Assembly: GCA_025782395.1 (NCBI GenBank)
Contig: JALGZD010000161.1
Coordinates: forward strand, 105,623-169,622
DNA: 64,000 nt
Direction: 5' to 3'
Source of the DNA: a bacterium
GTDB lineage: Bacteria > Joyebacterota > Joyebacteria > Joyebacterales > Joyebacteraceae
Shown here: piece after piece, positions 34,451-42,279 of the stretch
Layout of the letters: each line of letters begins with the position of its first letter
Position numbering within the stretch: position 1 is the first letter of the stretch
Position numbers and translations under genes: made by a program
Notes under the pieces: generated by a model
Database searches by the model: none
Told to the model about the DNA's origin: nothing
What the model saw: only the letters and a program-made list of their open reading frames with translations

Positions 34451-35443
34451 GTGACCGAGGCGAAGTACTGGACGAAGCTCGATGGCGGGCGTGTCGAGTG
34501 CGAACTCTGTCCCCAGAGGTGCCGTATCCCCGATGGGGGGCACGGAATCTGCCTCAGCAGGGTAAACCACGGAGGCACGCTCTACGCGGAGAACTACGCG
34601 GAGTGTGTGGCCATGTCGATGGACCCGGTCGAGAAGAAGCCCCTGTATCACTTCTGTCCGGGACGCCAGGTGCTTTCCGTGGCCTGTAACGGCTGCAATC
34701 TGAGATGCGAGAACTGCCAGAACTGGAGTATCTCACAGGCTCCCGCCGTCACGAGCACAGTCTCGCCTGAGGAACTCGTGCGCATCGCCACCGAGAACGG
34801 TTCGTTCGGCATCGCGTACACGTACACGGAGCCGCTGGTCTGGTTCGAGTACATCCTCGACGCGGGCGCACTCGCGCGCGAGCGAGGACTGAAGAACATC
34901 CTCGTCACGAACGGAATCATCAACGAGCGGCCGCTTCTGGAGCTTCTTCCGGTCATTGACGCGATGAATGTGGATCTCAAGTCGATGCGCGGCGATTTCT
35001 ACAAACGCTACTGTCATGTCGACGGCGTTGAGACAGCCAGGCGAACGATTCAGCTGGCAGCAGCGCGCGTACACCTCGAGGTCACGAATCTCGTCATCCC
35101 GGGTCTCAACGATTCGGATGAGGAGTTCCGCGAGATGGTTGATTTCCTTGCCGGCATCTCGCCGTCGATTCCGTTTCACATCTCACGCTACTTCCCGACC
35201 TACAAGATGAAAATACCGGCAACGCCGCTCGAAACACTCGAGCGGGCCTACGAGATCGCCAGGGAGAAGCTCCAGTATGTGTACCTCGGGAACGCCGGCG
35301 GGAGTGCGGTATCGGATACGCTCTGCCCCAAGTGCGGGCACGTGCTCGTCTCGCGGACGGGCTACGCCACACATATCGACGGCATCTCGGACGGAGTTTG
35401 TGCGGACTGTGGCAGAGAGGCGGACTTCGTGTGGTGCGATTGA
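34451..35443 (+). CDS. Radical SAM protein of the AmmeMemoRadiSam/PflA-like type
   Basis: This 330-residue protein has the radical SAM cluster motif CNLRCENC at about residues 82-89, after an N-terminal CELCPQRCRI zinc or iron-sulfur segment. The later segments TYTEPLVWFEYILD, MNVDLKSMRGDFYKRY and FPTYKM are typical of the AmmeMemoRadiSam group, whose substrate is unknown. The C-terminal 45 residues add a zinc-ribbon-like CPKCGH...CADCGRE pair. It is not a clear NrdG, so it should not be taken as the activase of the upstream reductase. The next gene starts 14 bases after its stop. Confidence 0.88.
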   Translation: MTEAKYWTKLDGGRVECELCPQRCRIPDGGHGICLSRVNHGGTLYAENYAECVAMSMDPVEKKPLYHFCPGRQVLSVACNGCNLRCENCQNWSISQAPAVTSTVSPEELVRIATENGSFGIAYTYTEPLVWFEYILDAGALARERGLKNILVTNGIINERPLLELLPVIDAMNVDLKSMRGDFYKRYCHVDGVETARRTIQLAAARVHLEVTNLVIPGLNDSDEEFREMVDFLAGISPSIPFHISRYFPTYKMKIPATPLETLERAYEIAREKLQYVYLGNAGGSAVSDTLCPKCGHVLVSRTGYATHIDGISDGVCADCGREADFVWCD

Positions 35444-35457
35444 CGGAGGGTGGGGGA

Positions 35458-35850
35458 GTGGCGCGACTCGAGACTGAACGAGGGATCATGACGCCGGCGG
35501 ACAGGCTGCTGCTTCTCTTCATGGTGGCGGCAGCACTTGTGATGCTTGTCCTTCCGCTCGGCGGGAAGGGGAGAGGCGGTTCCGTGGTCGTCGAGGGTGC
35601 CGGCGGGTTCAGGGAGACGATGAGTCTCATGGAGGACGCTGAACTGGTTGTTCCGGGGCCCAAGGGAGAAACCATCGTTGTTGTGGAGGCGGGGTGGGTC
35701 AGGATAGACTCGTCTCCATGTCGGTATCACATCTGCATGGGTATGGGCAGAATCTGCGCCTCCGGCAGGAGCATCGTGTGTGTTCCCAATCAAGTTGTAG
35801 TGACGGTTGAGGGGGGGGGACGCGCGACCATCGACGCGGTGACCAGATAG
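35458..35850 (+). CDS. NusG domain II-containing protein
   Basis: This 130-residue membrane-anchored protein has one span (about residues 13-32, LLLLFMVAAALVMLVL) and a NusG-II-type domain with the conserved SSPCRYHICMGMG and SIVCVPNQVVVTVEGG segments. Proteins of this type commonly sit beside Rnf, ApbE and the Gx transporter; their role is unknown. The GTG at 35458 has GGAGGG seven bases upstream, better than the ATG at 35488. The next gene begins on the base after its stop. Confidence 0.85.
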   Translation: MARLETERGIMTPADRLLLLFMVAAALVMLVLPLGGKGRGGSVVVEGAGGFRETMSLMEDAELVVPGPKGETIVVVEAGWVRIDSSPCRYHICMGMGRICASGRSIVCVPNQVVVTVEGGGRATIDAVTR

Positions 35851-36369
35851 ATGCGGGATCCGGCGAAAAGAGTGGCGAGGCTCGGGATGTTGCTGGCGGC
35901 CTCTCTGATGCTCCACGTGCTGGAGAGCACGCTCCCTCTGCCTTTGCCGTTCGTGAGGCTAGGATTGGCGAACATCGTCACTGTCTATGCTATCATTACC
36001 ATGGGTGTGGGAGATGCGATGATCCTGACGATTCTAAGAGTTGGAATCTCATCTCTTCTGGTCGGTACGTTTCCGGGTCCGTCGTTCGTCATGGCACTGG
36101 GTGGTGGTGTGGCGGCGACGCTCGCGATGTGGGTCGCCTTCGGACTTGCGGCCCCTCCACTGGGAGTCGTCGGCGTCAGTCTCGTGGGCGCGCTGTTCCA
36201 CAACATGGGCCAGCTGAGCGTCGTCGCGATCCTCTTCACGGGACCCGGGCCGGCCGCGCGTCTCGTGCCTGTTGCCATACTCATGGCTGCCGTTGCCGGT
36301 TTCGGCACGGGACTAATCGCGCTCCTTGCGCTCAAGCGGATCGATAGAGGAGGGTTCCCAGGTGACTGA
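35851..36369 (+). CDS. Gx transporter family protein (heptaprenyl diphosphate synthase component I-like)
   Basis: This 172-residue protein has five or six membrane spans and matches the family often labelled heptaprenyl diphosphate synthase component I or Gx transporter: LPLPLPFVRLGLANIVTVYA, RVGISSLLVGTF and VGALFHNMGQLSVV. A direct enzyme role is doubtful because it is an integral membrane protein; uptake or membrane coupling is more likely. It starts immediately after the NusG-II gene and overlaps rseC by eight bases. Confidence 0.85.
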   Translation: MRDPAKRVARLGMLLAASLMLHVLESTLPLPLPFVRLGLANIVTVYAIITMGVGDAMILTILRVGISSLLVGTFPGPSFVMALGGGVAATLAMWVAFGLAAPPLGVVGVSLVGALFHNMGQLSVVAILFTGPGPAARLVPVAILMAAVAGFGTGLIALLALKRIDRGGFPGD

Positions 36370-36829
36370 GACAGGCGTTGTGGTGTCGGTCAAGCAAGGT
36401 GCAGCAGTTGTCAACATGCCGATGTATGGCGGGTGCAAGAATTGCGGGATCTGCATCGTCGGAGAAAGCGGGAAAGATGTCCTTCTACTTGCGAAGAACA
36501 AGCTCGGCGCGGTTGAAGGGAACACGGTCGAGATTGAGATCAGCGCCGGCAAGGCTGTGTCGGCCGCGTTTATTATCTATATGGTACCTGTCTTTCTGAC
36601 GATCACAGGGTTTATGGTCGGGAACTGGATCACGGGCGGAGACGATGAAGCAGTGCTGCCGATTGTGCTGGCTGTCGTTTTTCTTATCGTGTCGTTCGTC
36701 GGAGTCGCGCTGTATGATTCCGGACTGAGGAAGACGGAGACACACGAAGCTACGATTGCGCGCGTCCTGTCGCCCGAAGAGGTGGAGGAGCACAACAGGT
36801 CTGCGCACGATACGGGGATGGGGGAGTAA
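36362..36829 (+). CDS. rseC: RseC-family protein (SoxR-reducing system type)
   Basis: This 155-residue protein has an N-terminal beta domain with the Cys-rich motif GGCKNCGICIVG, then two membrane spans (about residues 68-88 and 98-118). This is the RseC layout, linked in E. coli to SoxR reduction by Rsx (the Rnf homolog). AGGAGG eight bases before the GTG fixes the start and overlaps the previous gene. Its place at the end of the Rnf cluster supports a functional tie to the pump. Confidence 0.88.
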   Translation: MTETGVVVSVKQGAAVVNMPMYGGCKNCGICIVGESGKDVLLLAKNKLGAVEGNTVEIEISAGKAVSAAFIIYMVPVFLTITGFMVGNWITGGDDEAVLPIVLAVVFLIVSFVGVALYDSGLRKTETHEATIARVLSPEEVEEHNRSAHDTGMGE

Positions 36830-36832
36830 CCT

Positions 36833-37225
36833 TTGCCGAAGAAGAAGGCGACATGGGATGAGGAACTGAAAGACATGCTGCAGCGAGCGGCCGGTCTGGC
36901 GCTCTCGAAGAAGGCTGAGCACGTGATCGCCCTCGATCTCAGAGGACTGACGACGAGCTGCGACTACTTCATGATCTGTCATGGGAACAGCGAGGTTCAG
37001 GCCGGTGCCATCGCGGAGGCCATAGCCAGAGGACTCAGGGCTGACGGCGACCGTGTCTGGCACATCGAGGGGGCGGAAGCACGGCAGTGGATTCTTCTCG
37101 ACTACGTTGATGTCGTGATCCACGTGTTCGACAAGAAGCGTCGCGACTACTACCAGCTCGAGCGTCTGTGGGGAGACGCGCCGGTCGAGACTTACGAAGA
37201 CACTGAGCCATCTACCGGCGAGTAG
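36833..37225 (+). CDS. rsfS: Ribosomal silencing factor
   Basis: RsfS binds the large ribosomal subunit protein L14 and blocks subunit joining when nutrients are short. The 130-residue protein shows LDLRGLTTSCDYFMICHGNS, WHIEGAEARQWILLDYVDVVIHVF and RRDYYQLERLWGDAP, all family hallmarks. The TTG start follows GGGGAG, three bases after the rseC stop. A hairpin follows the gene. Confidence 0.95.
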   Translation: MPKKKATWDEELKDMLQRAAGLALSKKAEHVIALDLRGLTTSCDYFMICHGNSEVQAGAIAEAIARGLRADGDRVWHIEGAEARQWILLDYVDVVIHVFDKKRRDYYQLERLWGDAPVETYEDTEPSTGE

Positions 37226-37235
37226 CAGTGGGGCC

Positions 37236-37261
37236 CATGGTGCGGTCCGGAGCGCACCATG
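37236..37261 (+). terminator. Hairpin at the end of the Rnf-rsfS block
   Basis: A perfect 9-bp stem (CATGGTGCG with CGCACCATG) and an 8-base loop stand just after rsfS. No T-run follows, so a terminator role is only probable. Confidence 0.5.
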
Positions 37262-37305
37262 CGACCCAGCGCCGGGCGAACGCGGATGGAAAGGGATGAG
37301 GGAGC

Positions 37306-37803
37306 ATGATCGAGCCGATTCTGGCCAGAAGAAGCATCAGGAAGTACACGGACGAACCGGTAGGCGAAGACCAGATTCATATGCTGCTCGACGCTGCGAT
37401 GGCCGCTCCGTCAGGGAAAAACATCAAGCCCTGGCACTTTGTGGTAGTGACCGAGCGCTCCATGCTGGACGCGCTTGCCGACAGCGCGCCCTATTGGAAG
37501 ATGCTCCACGAGGCGCCGCTCGCCATCATCGTATGCGGCGCTCCGTCGGAGTCGAGGAAGTACTGGGACCAGGACTCGTTCGCGGCAACCGAGAACATCC
37601 TGATTGCAGCGACGATGATGGGGCTCGGCAGCGTCTGGCTGGGATGTCATCCGAACGACGACCGGATAAGCGCCGTGAGAAATCTCACGGCGGTTCCTGA
37701 GGAAATCGTTCCCGTCGCCGTCCTGGCGATCGGACACCCGGACGAGCACAGGGAAGCGCGCACCCAGTACGACGGGGAGCGCGTGCACATGGAGCGCTGG
37801 TAG
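37306..37803 (+). CDS. Nitroreductase-family flavoprotein (short form)
   Basis: This 165-residue FMN-dependent oxidoreductase has the family N-terminus ILARRSIRKYTDEPV, the MAAPSGKNIKPWHFVVV segment, ATENILIAATMMGLGSVWLG and VLAIGHPDE. The natural substrate is not known. GAGGGAG lies before the ATG. It stands beside a second, longer nitroreductase, so the two may be ancient relatives with separate substrates. Confidence 0.9.
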   Translation: MIEPILARRSIRKYTDEPVGEDQIHMLLDAAMAAPSGKNIKPWHFVVVTERSMLDALADSAPYWKMLHEAPLAIIVCGAPSESRKYWDQDSFAATENILIAATMMGLGSVWLGCHPNDDRISAVRNLTAVPEEIVPVAVLAIGHPDEHREARTQYDGERVHMERW

Positions 37804-37878
37804 CAGCCGGGCGCGTGCGTGGTCGCTACCTGTTGCGGGTTCATCGGGAGGCAAGACTTCCTGGGAGGAGGAGCCCTC

Positions 37879-38679
37879 ATGATCAGGAACGAGATCATAG
37901 ACGCGATGCTCGCACGGAAGTCGATCAGGAAGTACGAAGACCGCATGCCTTCGGACGAAGTGATCGAGACAGTCGTGCGCGCCGGTCAGCATGCGCCCTT
38001 CGCTGCGCAGCTGGGAAGCGTTCTCCTGAGACGCGGACCGAAGACGGTCCCGTTCGGTGCGCCTCTTCTCTTCACTATCTGTGTCGACGCACACAGGCTT
38101 GAGACCATCATGGCCGGGCGAGACTGGCCCGTGGTCACAAACGATCTCACTCTGCTTTCCTTCGGGTTCCAGGACGCCGTGCTCATGGCTGAGAACATGG
38201 TGATAGCCGCCGAGAGTCTGGGAATGGGCAGCTGCTTCCTGGGGGGGACGCCGTTTTGGGCGGACGAAGTGATCGAGCGCTATGATCTTCCGCGGCGGGT
38301 CTTTCCGCTTGTCGAGCTCACGATGGGGTACCCGGCGGAGAACCCACCGCCGCGGCCGCGGTTCCCGATGGATTTCCACCTCTTTGAGGACAAGTACCCC
38401 GATTTCAGCGACGCCGACATCGAGGATGCCGCGCGCGTCATGGATGAAGGCTATCTCGCCCAGGACTACTACCGCAAGGCAAAGGCGATGGTGAAGCTCG
38501 AGGGAGACAGGGCGGAGACATTCAACTACGACAACTACAGTTGGACCGAACACATGGGCAGGAAGTGGGGGCAGTGGTTTCCTTCACCCGACGTTCTGCT
38601 CGAGCAGCTCGAGAAATGCGGATTCGAACTCCGGGGACCCGTGCGGGACTCTGATGCGGATTCCGATGCGACGGCGTAG
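37879..38679 (+). CDS. Nitroreductase-family flavoprotein with C-terminal extension
   Basis: This 266-residue protein is a second nitroreductase-type flavoprotein. The core covers residues 1-155 (DAMLARKSIRKYEDRMPSDE, VLMAENMVIAAESLGMGSCF, PLVELTMGYPAENPP). The remaining 110 residues hold an Asp/Tyr-rich extension (KYPDFSDADIEDAARVMDEG and FNYDNYSWTEHMGRKWGQWF) whose function I do not recognise. GGGAGGAGGAG fixes the ATG at 37879. argS follows after 18 bases. Confidence 0.88.
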   Translation: MIRNEIIDAMLARKSIRKYEDRMPSDEVIETVVRAGQHAPFAAQLGSVLLRRGPKTVPFGAPLLFTICVDAHRLETIMAGRDWPVVTNDLTLLSFGFQDAVLMAENMVIAAESLGMGSCFLGGTPFWADEVIERYDLPRRVFPLVELTMGYPAENPPPRPRFPMDFHLFEDKYPDFSDADIEDAARVMDEGYLAQDYYRKAKAMVKLEGDRAETFNYDNYSWTEHMGRKWGQWFPSPDVLLEQLEKCGFELRGPVRDSDADSDATA

Positions 38680-38697
38680 CTAGCACGGAGCGTAGAC

Positions 38698-40341
38698 GTG
38701 TACCAGAAGGATCTGATCAAAGCGCTCTCGGCCGCCCTCGACCGCTTGGGGCTTGAGTGCGATGCAATCGAGGTGTCGCCGCCGCGTGATCCTTCGCACG
38801 GTGACGCATCGACCAATCTCGCCCTGATTCTCGCGAAGAAGGCGGAAAAGAACCCCCGCGAGATCGCCCAGCGGCTCATCGACGCACTTGAGCTTGAGCC
38901 GTCGTTCGTCGGGAGTGTCGAGATTGCGGGACCCGGGTTCATCAACTTCCGCTTCGCCGCTCCGTGGTATGAGGAGAAACTGAGACAGATCGTGTCCTTG
39001 GGCACAGACTACGGTTCCTCCGACGGCGGTAGGGGCCTGCGGATCCAGATCGAGTTCGTGAGCGCCAATCCTACGGGACCCCTGAACATTGTGAGCGCAC
39101 GGGCGGCCGCGGTCGGTGATGCGATGGGGCGTCTTCTGACTGCGACAGGCGTGGATGTAGAGCGCGAGTACTACGTCAACGACGCAGGTCGCCAGGTCGA
39201 GAAGCTGGCACTCTCCGTCGATGCCCGCGTGAAGGAGATGCTCGGCGAGAAGTGGGAGATTCCTGAGGGCGGGTACCACGGTGAGTACCTGAAGGACATA
39301 GCCGGGAAGCTTCTCACCGCCGAGCCGGGGCTCAGGGAGATGCCCGAGGCCGATCGACTCGAGTACCTGAAGAAAGCCGCGATCGATGCGATCGTCTCGG
39401 AACAAAGGCATGATCTCGAAAACTTCGGCGTCAAGTACGACCGCTGGTTCTACGAGAGCGAGCTCAGGGACGCGGGTGCGGTTGAGGATGCGCTTGATAA
39501 GCTCAAGTCATCGGGAGAGACCTACGAGAAGGAAGGCGCCGTCTGGCTCAGGACCACGCCGCACGGCACGAACGACGACAAGGTCATCGTGAAGAACGAT
39601 GGGCTTCCCACATATCTCCTTCCCGACGCTGCCTATCATCTCAATAAGTTCGAGAGAGGGTTCGATCCCGTCATCGATCTCTGGGGGCCGGACCACCACG
39701 CGCACATCGCCGAGATGCACGCGACTCTCGATATCCTCGGGTACCCCAAGGAGCACCTGGAAGTCCAGATAATCCAGCAGGTGAACTTCATCGAGGGCGG
39801 CAAGCAGGTCAAGATGTCCAAGCGGGCCGGGCGGCTGGTCACGCTCAGAGAGCTCGTCGGAGACGTCGGAGTGGATGTGGCGAAGTTCTTCTTCCTCATG
39901 CGGAAGCAATCATCGCACCTCGACTTCGATCTGGATCTGGCGAGAGAGGAGACCGATGAGAACCCGGTCTTCTACGTGCAGTATGCGCATGCCCGGGTGT
40001 CGAGCCTGATACGCTTCGCTGAGGACAGGGGACAGATGGTCCCGTCGTCGGATGACGTGGACCTGTCCGACGTGGGGGCGGGCGATGCCTGCCAACTGGT
40101 TCTCATGCTCGCCGATTTTCCGCGGCTCATCGAGAGTGCAGCCGAGGCACGCGAGCCACACAGGCTGACGACGTACCTGAGGGACGTCTCAGCCAGATTC
40201 CACGCCTACTATCACAACAACCGCATCGTCACGGACGATCCTGTAACGACGTCCGCACGCCTGTTTCTGTCTGAAGCGACGCGGATCGTACTCAGAAACG
40301 GTCTCAAGCTGCTCGGCATCGCATCGCCCGAGAGAATGTAG
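38698..40341 (+). CDS. argS: Arginyl-tRNA synthetase with altered HIGH motif
   Basis: ArgRS charges tRNA-Arg. The 547-residue class I synthetase has the usual N-terminal add-on domain (PPRDPSHGDASTNLAL), the catalytic fold, KMSKR starting at K372 (QVKMSKRAGRLVTLREL), and a C-terminal DALR helical domain (YVQYAHARVSSLIRF). The class I HIGH signature that should follow ANPTGPL is replaced by N130-I-V-S133, so both ATP-contacting His are missing. The DNA (39085-39096, AAC ATT GTG AGC) is unambiguous and the frame is intact. The start is GTG with GGAG upstream. It is probably active with a variant motif, as nothing else looks degraded. Confidence 0.94.
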   Translation: MYQKDLIKALSAALDRLGLECDAIEVSPPRDPSHGDASTNLALILAKKAEKNPREIAQRLIDALELEPSFVGSVEIAGPGFINFRFAAPWYEEKLRQIVSLGTDYGSSDGGRGLRIQIEFVSANPTGPLNIVSARAAAVGDAMGRLLTATGVDVEREYYVNDAGRQVEKLALSVDARVKEMLGEKWEIPEGGYHGEYLKDIAGKLLTAEPGLREMPEADRLEYLKKAAIDAIVSEQRHDLENFGVKYDRWFYESELRDAGAVEDALDKLKSSGETYEKEGAVWLRTTPHGTNDDKVIVKNDGLPTYLLPDAAYHLNKFERGFDPVIDLWGPDHHAHIAEMHATLDILGYPKEHLEVQIIQQVNFIEGGKQVKMSKRAGRLVTLRELVGDVGVDVAKFFFLMRKQSSHLDFDLDLAREETDENPVFYVQYAHARVSSLIRFAEDRGQMVPSSDDVDLSDVGAGDACQLVLMLADFPRLIESAAEAREPHRLTTYLRDVSARFHAYYHNNRIVTDDPVTTSARLFLSEATRIVLRNGLKLLGIASPERM

Positions 40342-40354
40342 CAGGAGGTGGTTC

Positions 40355-42163
40355 GTGGCAGTCCGCTACATGGATGGCCCCCGATTCGTGAAGGCGTTCA
40401 TCGCCGGCGCCCAGTGGGTGGCGACGAAGCGCGCCCACCTGAACGAGATAAACGTCTTTCCTGTTCCTGACGGCGACACCGGCACAAATCTGACACTCAC
40501 CCTCAAGGCGGCCACCGACGCGATCCGCCACCATGAGAACCGCCCTCTCGGTGAGATCGCGGAGGCGCTGTCGCGTGCCGTACTGCTGGGAGCCAGCGGT
40601 AATGCGGGCGTCATCTTCGCTCAGTTCCTGAGGGGCTTCGCAGGAGAACTCGAGGGCACGGATCGTCTCTACCCGCCGGCCTTCGCCGCTGCGCTCAGAG
40701 AATCAGTGAACGGGGCCTACGAAGCCATGGCCGAGCCGACGGAGGGGACCATTCTCACCGTGATGCGTGAGTCGACCGACGAGGTCGCGCGCGTGGTCGG
40801 GGAGGGCGAAGGGGATTTCCTGGTCATTCTCTCGGTGATGCACCGGAAGGCCGCGGAGAGCCTCGTCCGCACGCCCGATCTTCTTCCGGTTCTCAAGGAA
40901 GCGGGCGTGGTCGACGCGGGGGGAGAGGGCTTCGTCGATTTTCTCGAAGGTATGCTTCGTCTGTTCCGGGGAGAGGACGTGGGCGACGCGCTCGATGCAC
41001 TGCCGACCGCAGACCACGCTGTGCTCCCGAAGATGAAAGAGAAAGATCTTAAGTATCAGTACTGTACAGAGTTTCTGGTTGAGAGCTCTGACGTTGATCC
41101 GGACGATCTCCGGATCCGGCTCGTGGGTCTGGGCGGTTCACTCATAGTCGTTGGGGGCACGGGACTCGTCCGCGTGCACATTCATACCAACAGTCCCGAC
41201 AAGGTCTTCGACGCCGCGGAGAAGTTCGGAGACGTGCGGAACAAGAAGATAGACGACATGCGTGAGCAGCACCGGGAGTTCATACGGAAGAGCGTTGCTG
41301 CCGAGCGACAGGTTCGCATTGTCACCGATTCGACGGCCGACATCCCGGATGATATTGCGGAGGACCTTGGCATCGTCGTTGTGCCGCTCACGGTGAACTT
41401 CGATGACGGGAGCTACAGGGACGGCGTCGATCTTTCCCGTGAGGAGTTCTACGCGAGGCTCGCCACTGCCGGGAAGCCTCCAACGACCTCGCAGCCTACA
41501 CCGCAGGACTTCCTGAAGCAGTACGAGGAGCTGAGTTGGGAGACTAAGGCCGTTCTGTCTATCCACATATCATCCAGGATGAGCGGTACGGTTCAGTCGG
41601 CCCGGACCGCATCAGAGCAGGTCAGTGGTCTTGAGGTGAAGGTCATGGACTCAAGGACCGTGTCGGGAGCGCTCGGACTGGTGGTCATCGAGACAGCGCG
41701 GGCTGCTCGACGTGGGGCGTCCCTTGAGGAGCTCGAGGTGCTTGCCTCGAGTTTGTGCGCACGCGCGCGCGTCTACTTCACGGTGGGAACGCTCGACTAC
41801 CTGGTGAAGGGAGGGCGCATCGGCCGGGCGAAGGCCATCGTCGGGAAGCTGGCCCGCTTGAAGCCCATTCTGACAGTCGAAGATGGGAAGATAGCGGCGG
41901 CAGCCAAGGCGGTCGGAGAGCGCGGCGTCATTGACAAGCTTGGCGAGCTGGCGGCGCCTGAACTCGAGGGCGGATCAGGCGGAACGCTGGGAATCGTACA
42001 GGCGCAGCGGCCGGAGATGGTGGAGCGTCTCGGGCCCTACTTCTGCGAGCGGTTCGGGTTTGATGAGGTGACCGTCTTCGAGCTCGGCGGGATAGTCGGC
42101 ACGCACGCGGGGCCGGGGACGTGGGGCGTGGGATACCTGCGGAGAGGGGCGGGTGGGGGGTGA
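40355..42163 (+). CDS. FakA-FakB fusion: DhaL-type fatty acid kinase plus DegV domain
   Basis: This 602-residue protein joins two normally separate parts of the bacterial fatty acid kinase. Residues 1-200 are the DhaL/DAK2 ATP-binding domain with the Asp box VFPVPDGDTGTNLTL and GASGNAGVIFAQFLRGF. Residues 230-310 are the FakA middle domain (YCTEFLVESS, LVRVHIHTNSPDKV, IDDMREQHREF). Residues 318-600 are DegV/FakB, the fatty-acid carrier (IVTDSTADIPDDI, SSRMSGTVQSARTA, GTLDYLVKGGRIGRA, GTHAGPGTWGVGY). It would phosphorylate the bound acyl chain for lipid synthesis. AGGAGG precedes the GTG start. It follows argS by 13 bases. Confidence 0.9.
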   Translation: MAVRYMDGPRFVKAFIAGAQWVATKRAHLNEINVFPVPDGDTGTNLTLTLKAATDAIRHHENRPLGEIAEALSRAVLLGASGNAGVIFAQFLRGFAGELEGTDRLYPPAFAAALRESVNGAYEAMAEPTEGTILTVMRESTDEVARVVGEGEGDFLVILSVMHRKAAESLVRTPDLLPVLKEAGVVDAGGEGFVDFLEGMLRLFRGEDVGDALDALPTADHAVLPKMKEKDLKYQYCTEFLVESSDVDPDDLRIRLVGLGGSLIVVGGTGLVRVHIHTNSPDKVFDAAEKFGDVRNKKIDDMREQHREFIRKSVAAERQVRIVTDSTADIPDDIAEDLGIVVVPLTVNFDDGSYRDGVDLSREEFYARLATAGKPPTTSQPTPQDFLKQYEELSWETKAVLSIHISSRMSGTVQSARTASEQVSGLEVKVMDSRTVSGALGLVVIETARAARRGASLEELEVLASSLCARARVYFTVGTLDYLVKGGRIGRAKAIVGKLARLKPILTVEDGKIAAAAKAVGERGVIDKLGELAAPELEGGSGGTLGIVQAQRPEMVERLGPYFCERFGFDEVTVFELGGIVGTHAGPGTWGVGYLRRGAGGG

Positions 42164-42201
42164 CGCGGGTCTGCTGGGTGCTGCCGATGAGATAGACACC
42201 A

Positions 42202-42235
42202 CCGCCGTCGGGCGATGATCATCGTCCAACGGCGG
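42202..42235. terminator. Bidirectional hairpin between convergent genes
   Basis: CCGCCGT (42202-42208) pairs with ACGGCGG (42229-42235), and the loop itself holds the perfect palindrome CGATGATCATCG. It lies between the fusion kinase and the convergent beta-helix protein. Confidence 0.65.
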
Positions 42236-42279
42236 CGGGAGGAAAGACAAGAGAACGGCTCTGAAGAACAGCCGTGGAT

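Noticed and set aside
34451..35443. Radical SAM gene as the NrdG activase
   Set aside because: Its length, zinc-ribbon tail and conserved segments fit the AmmeMemoRadiSam group, and it lies 9 kb from nrdD inside the Rnf block.
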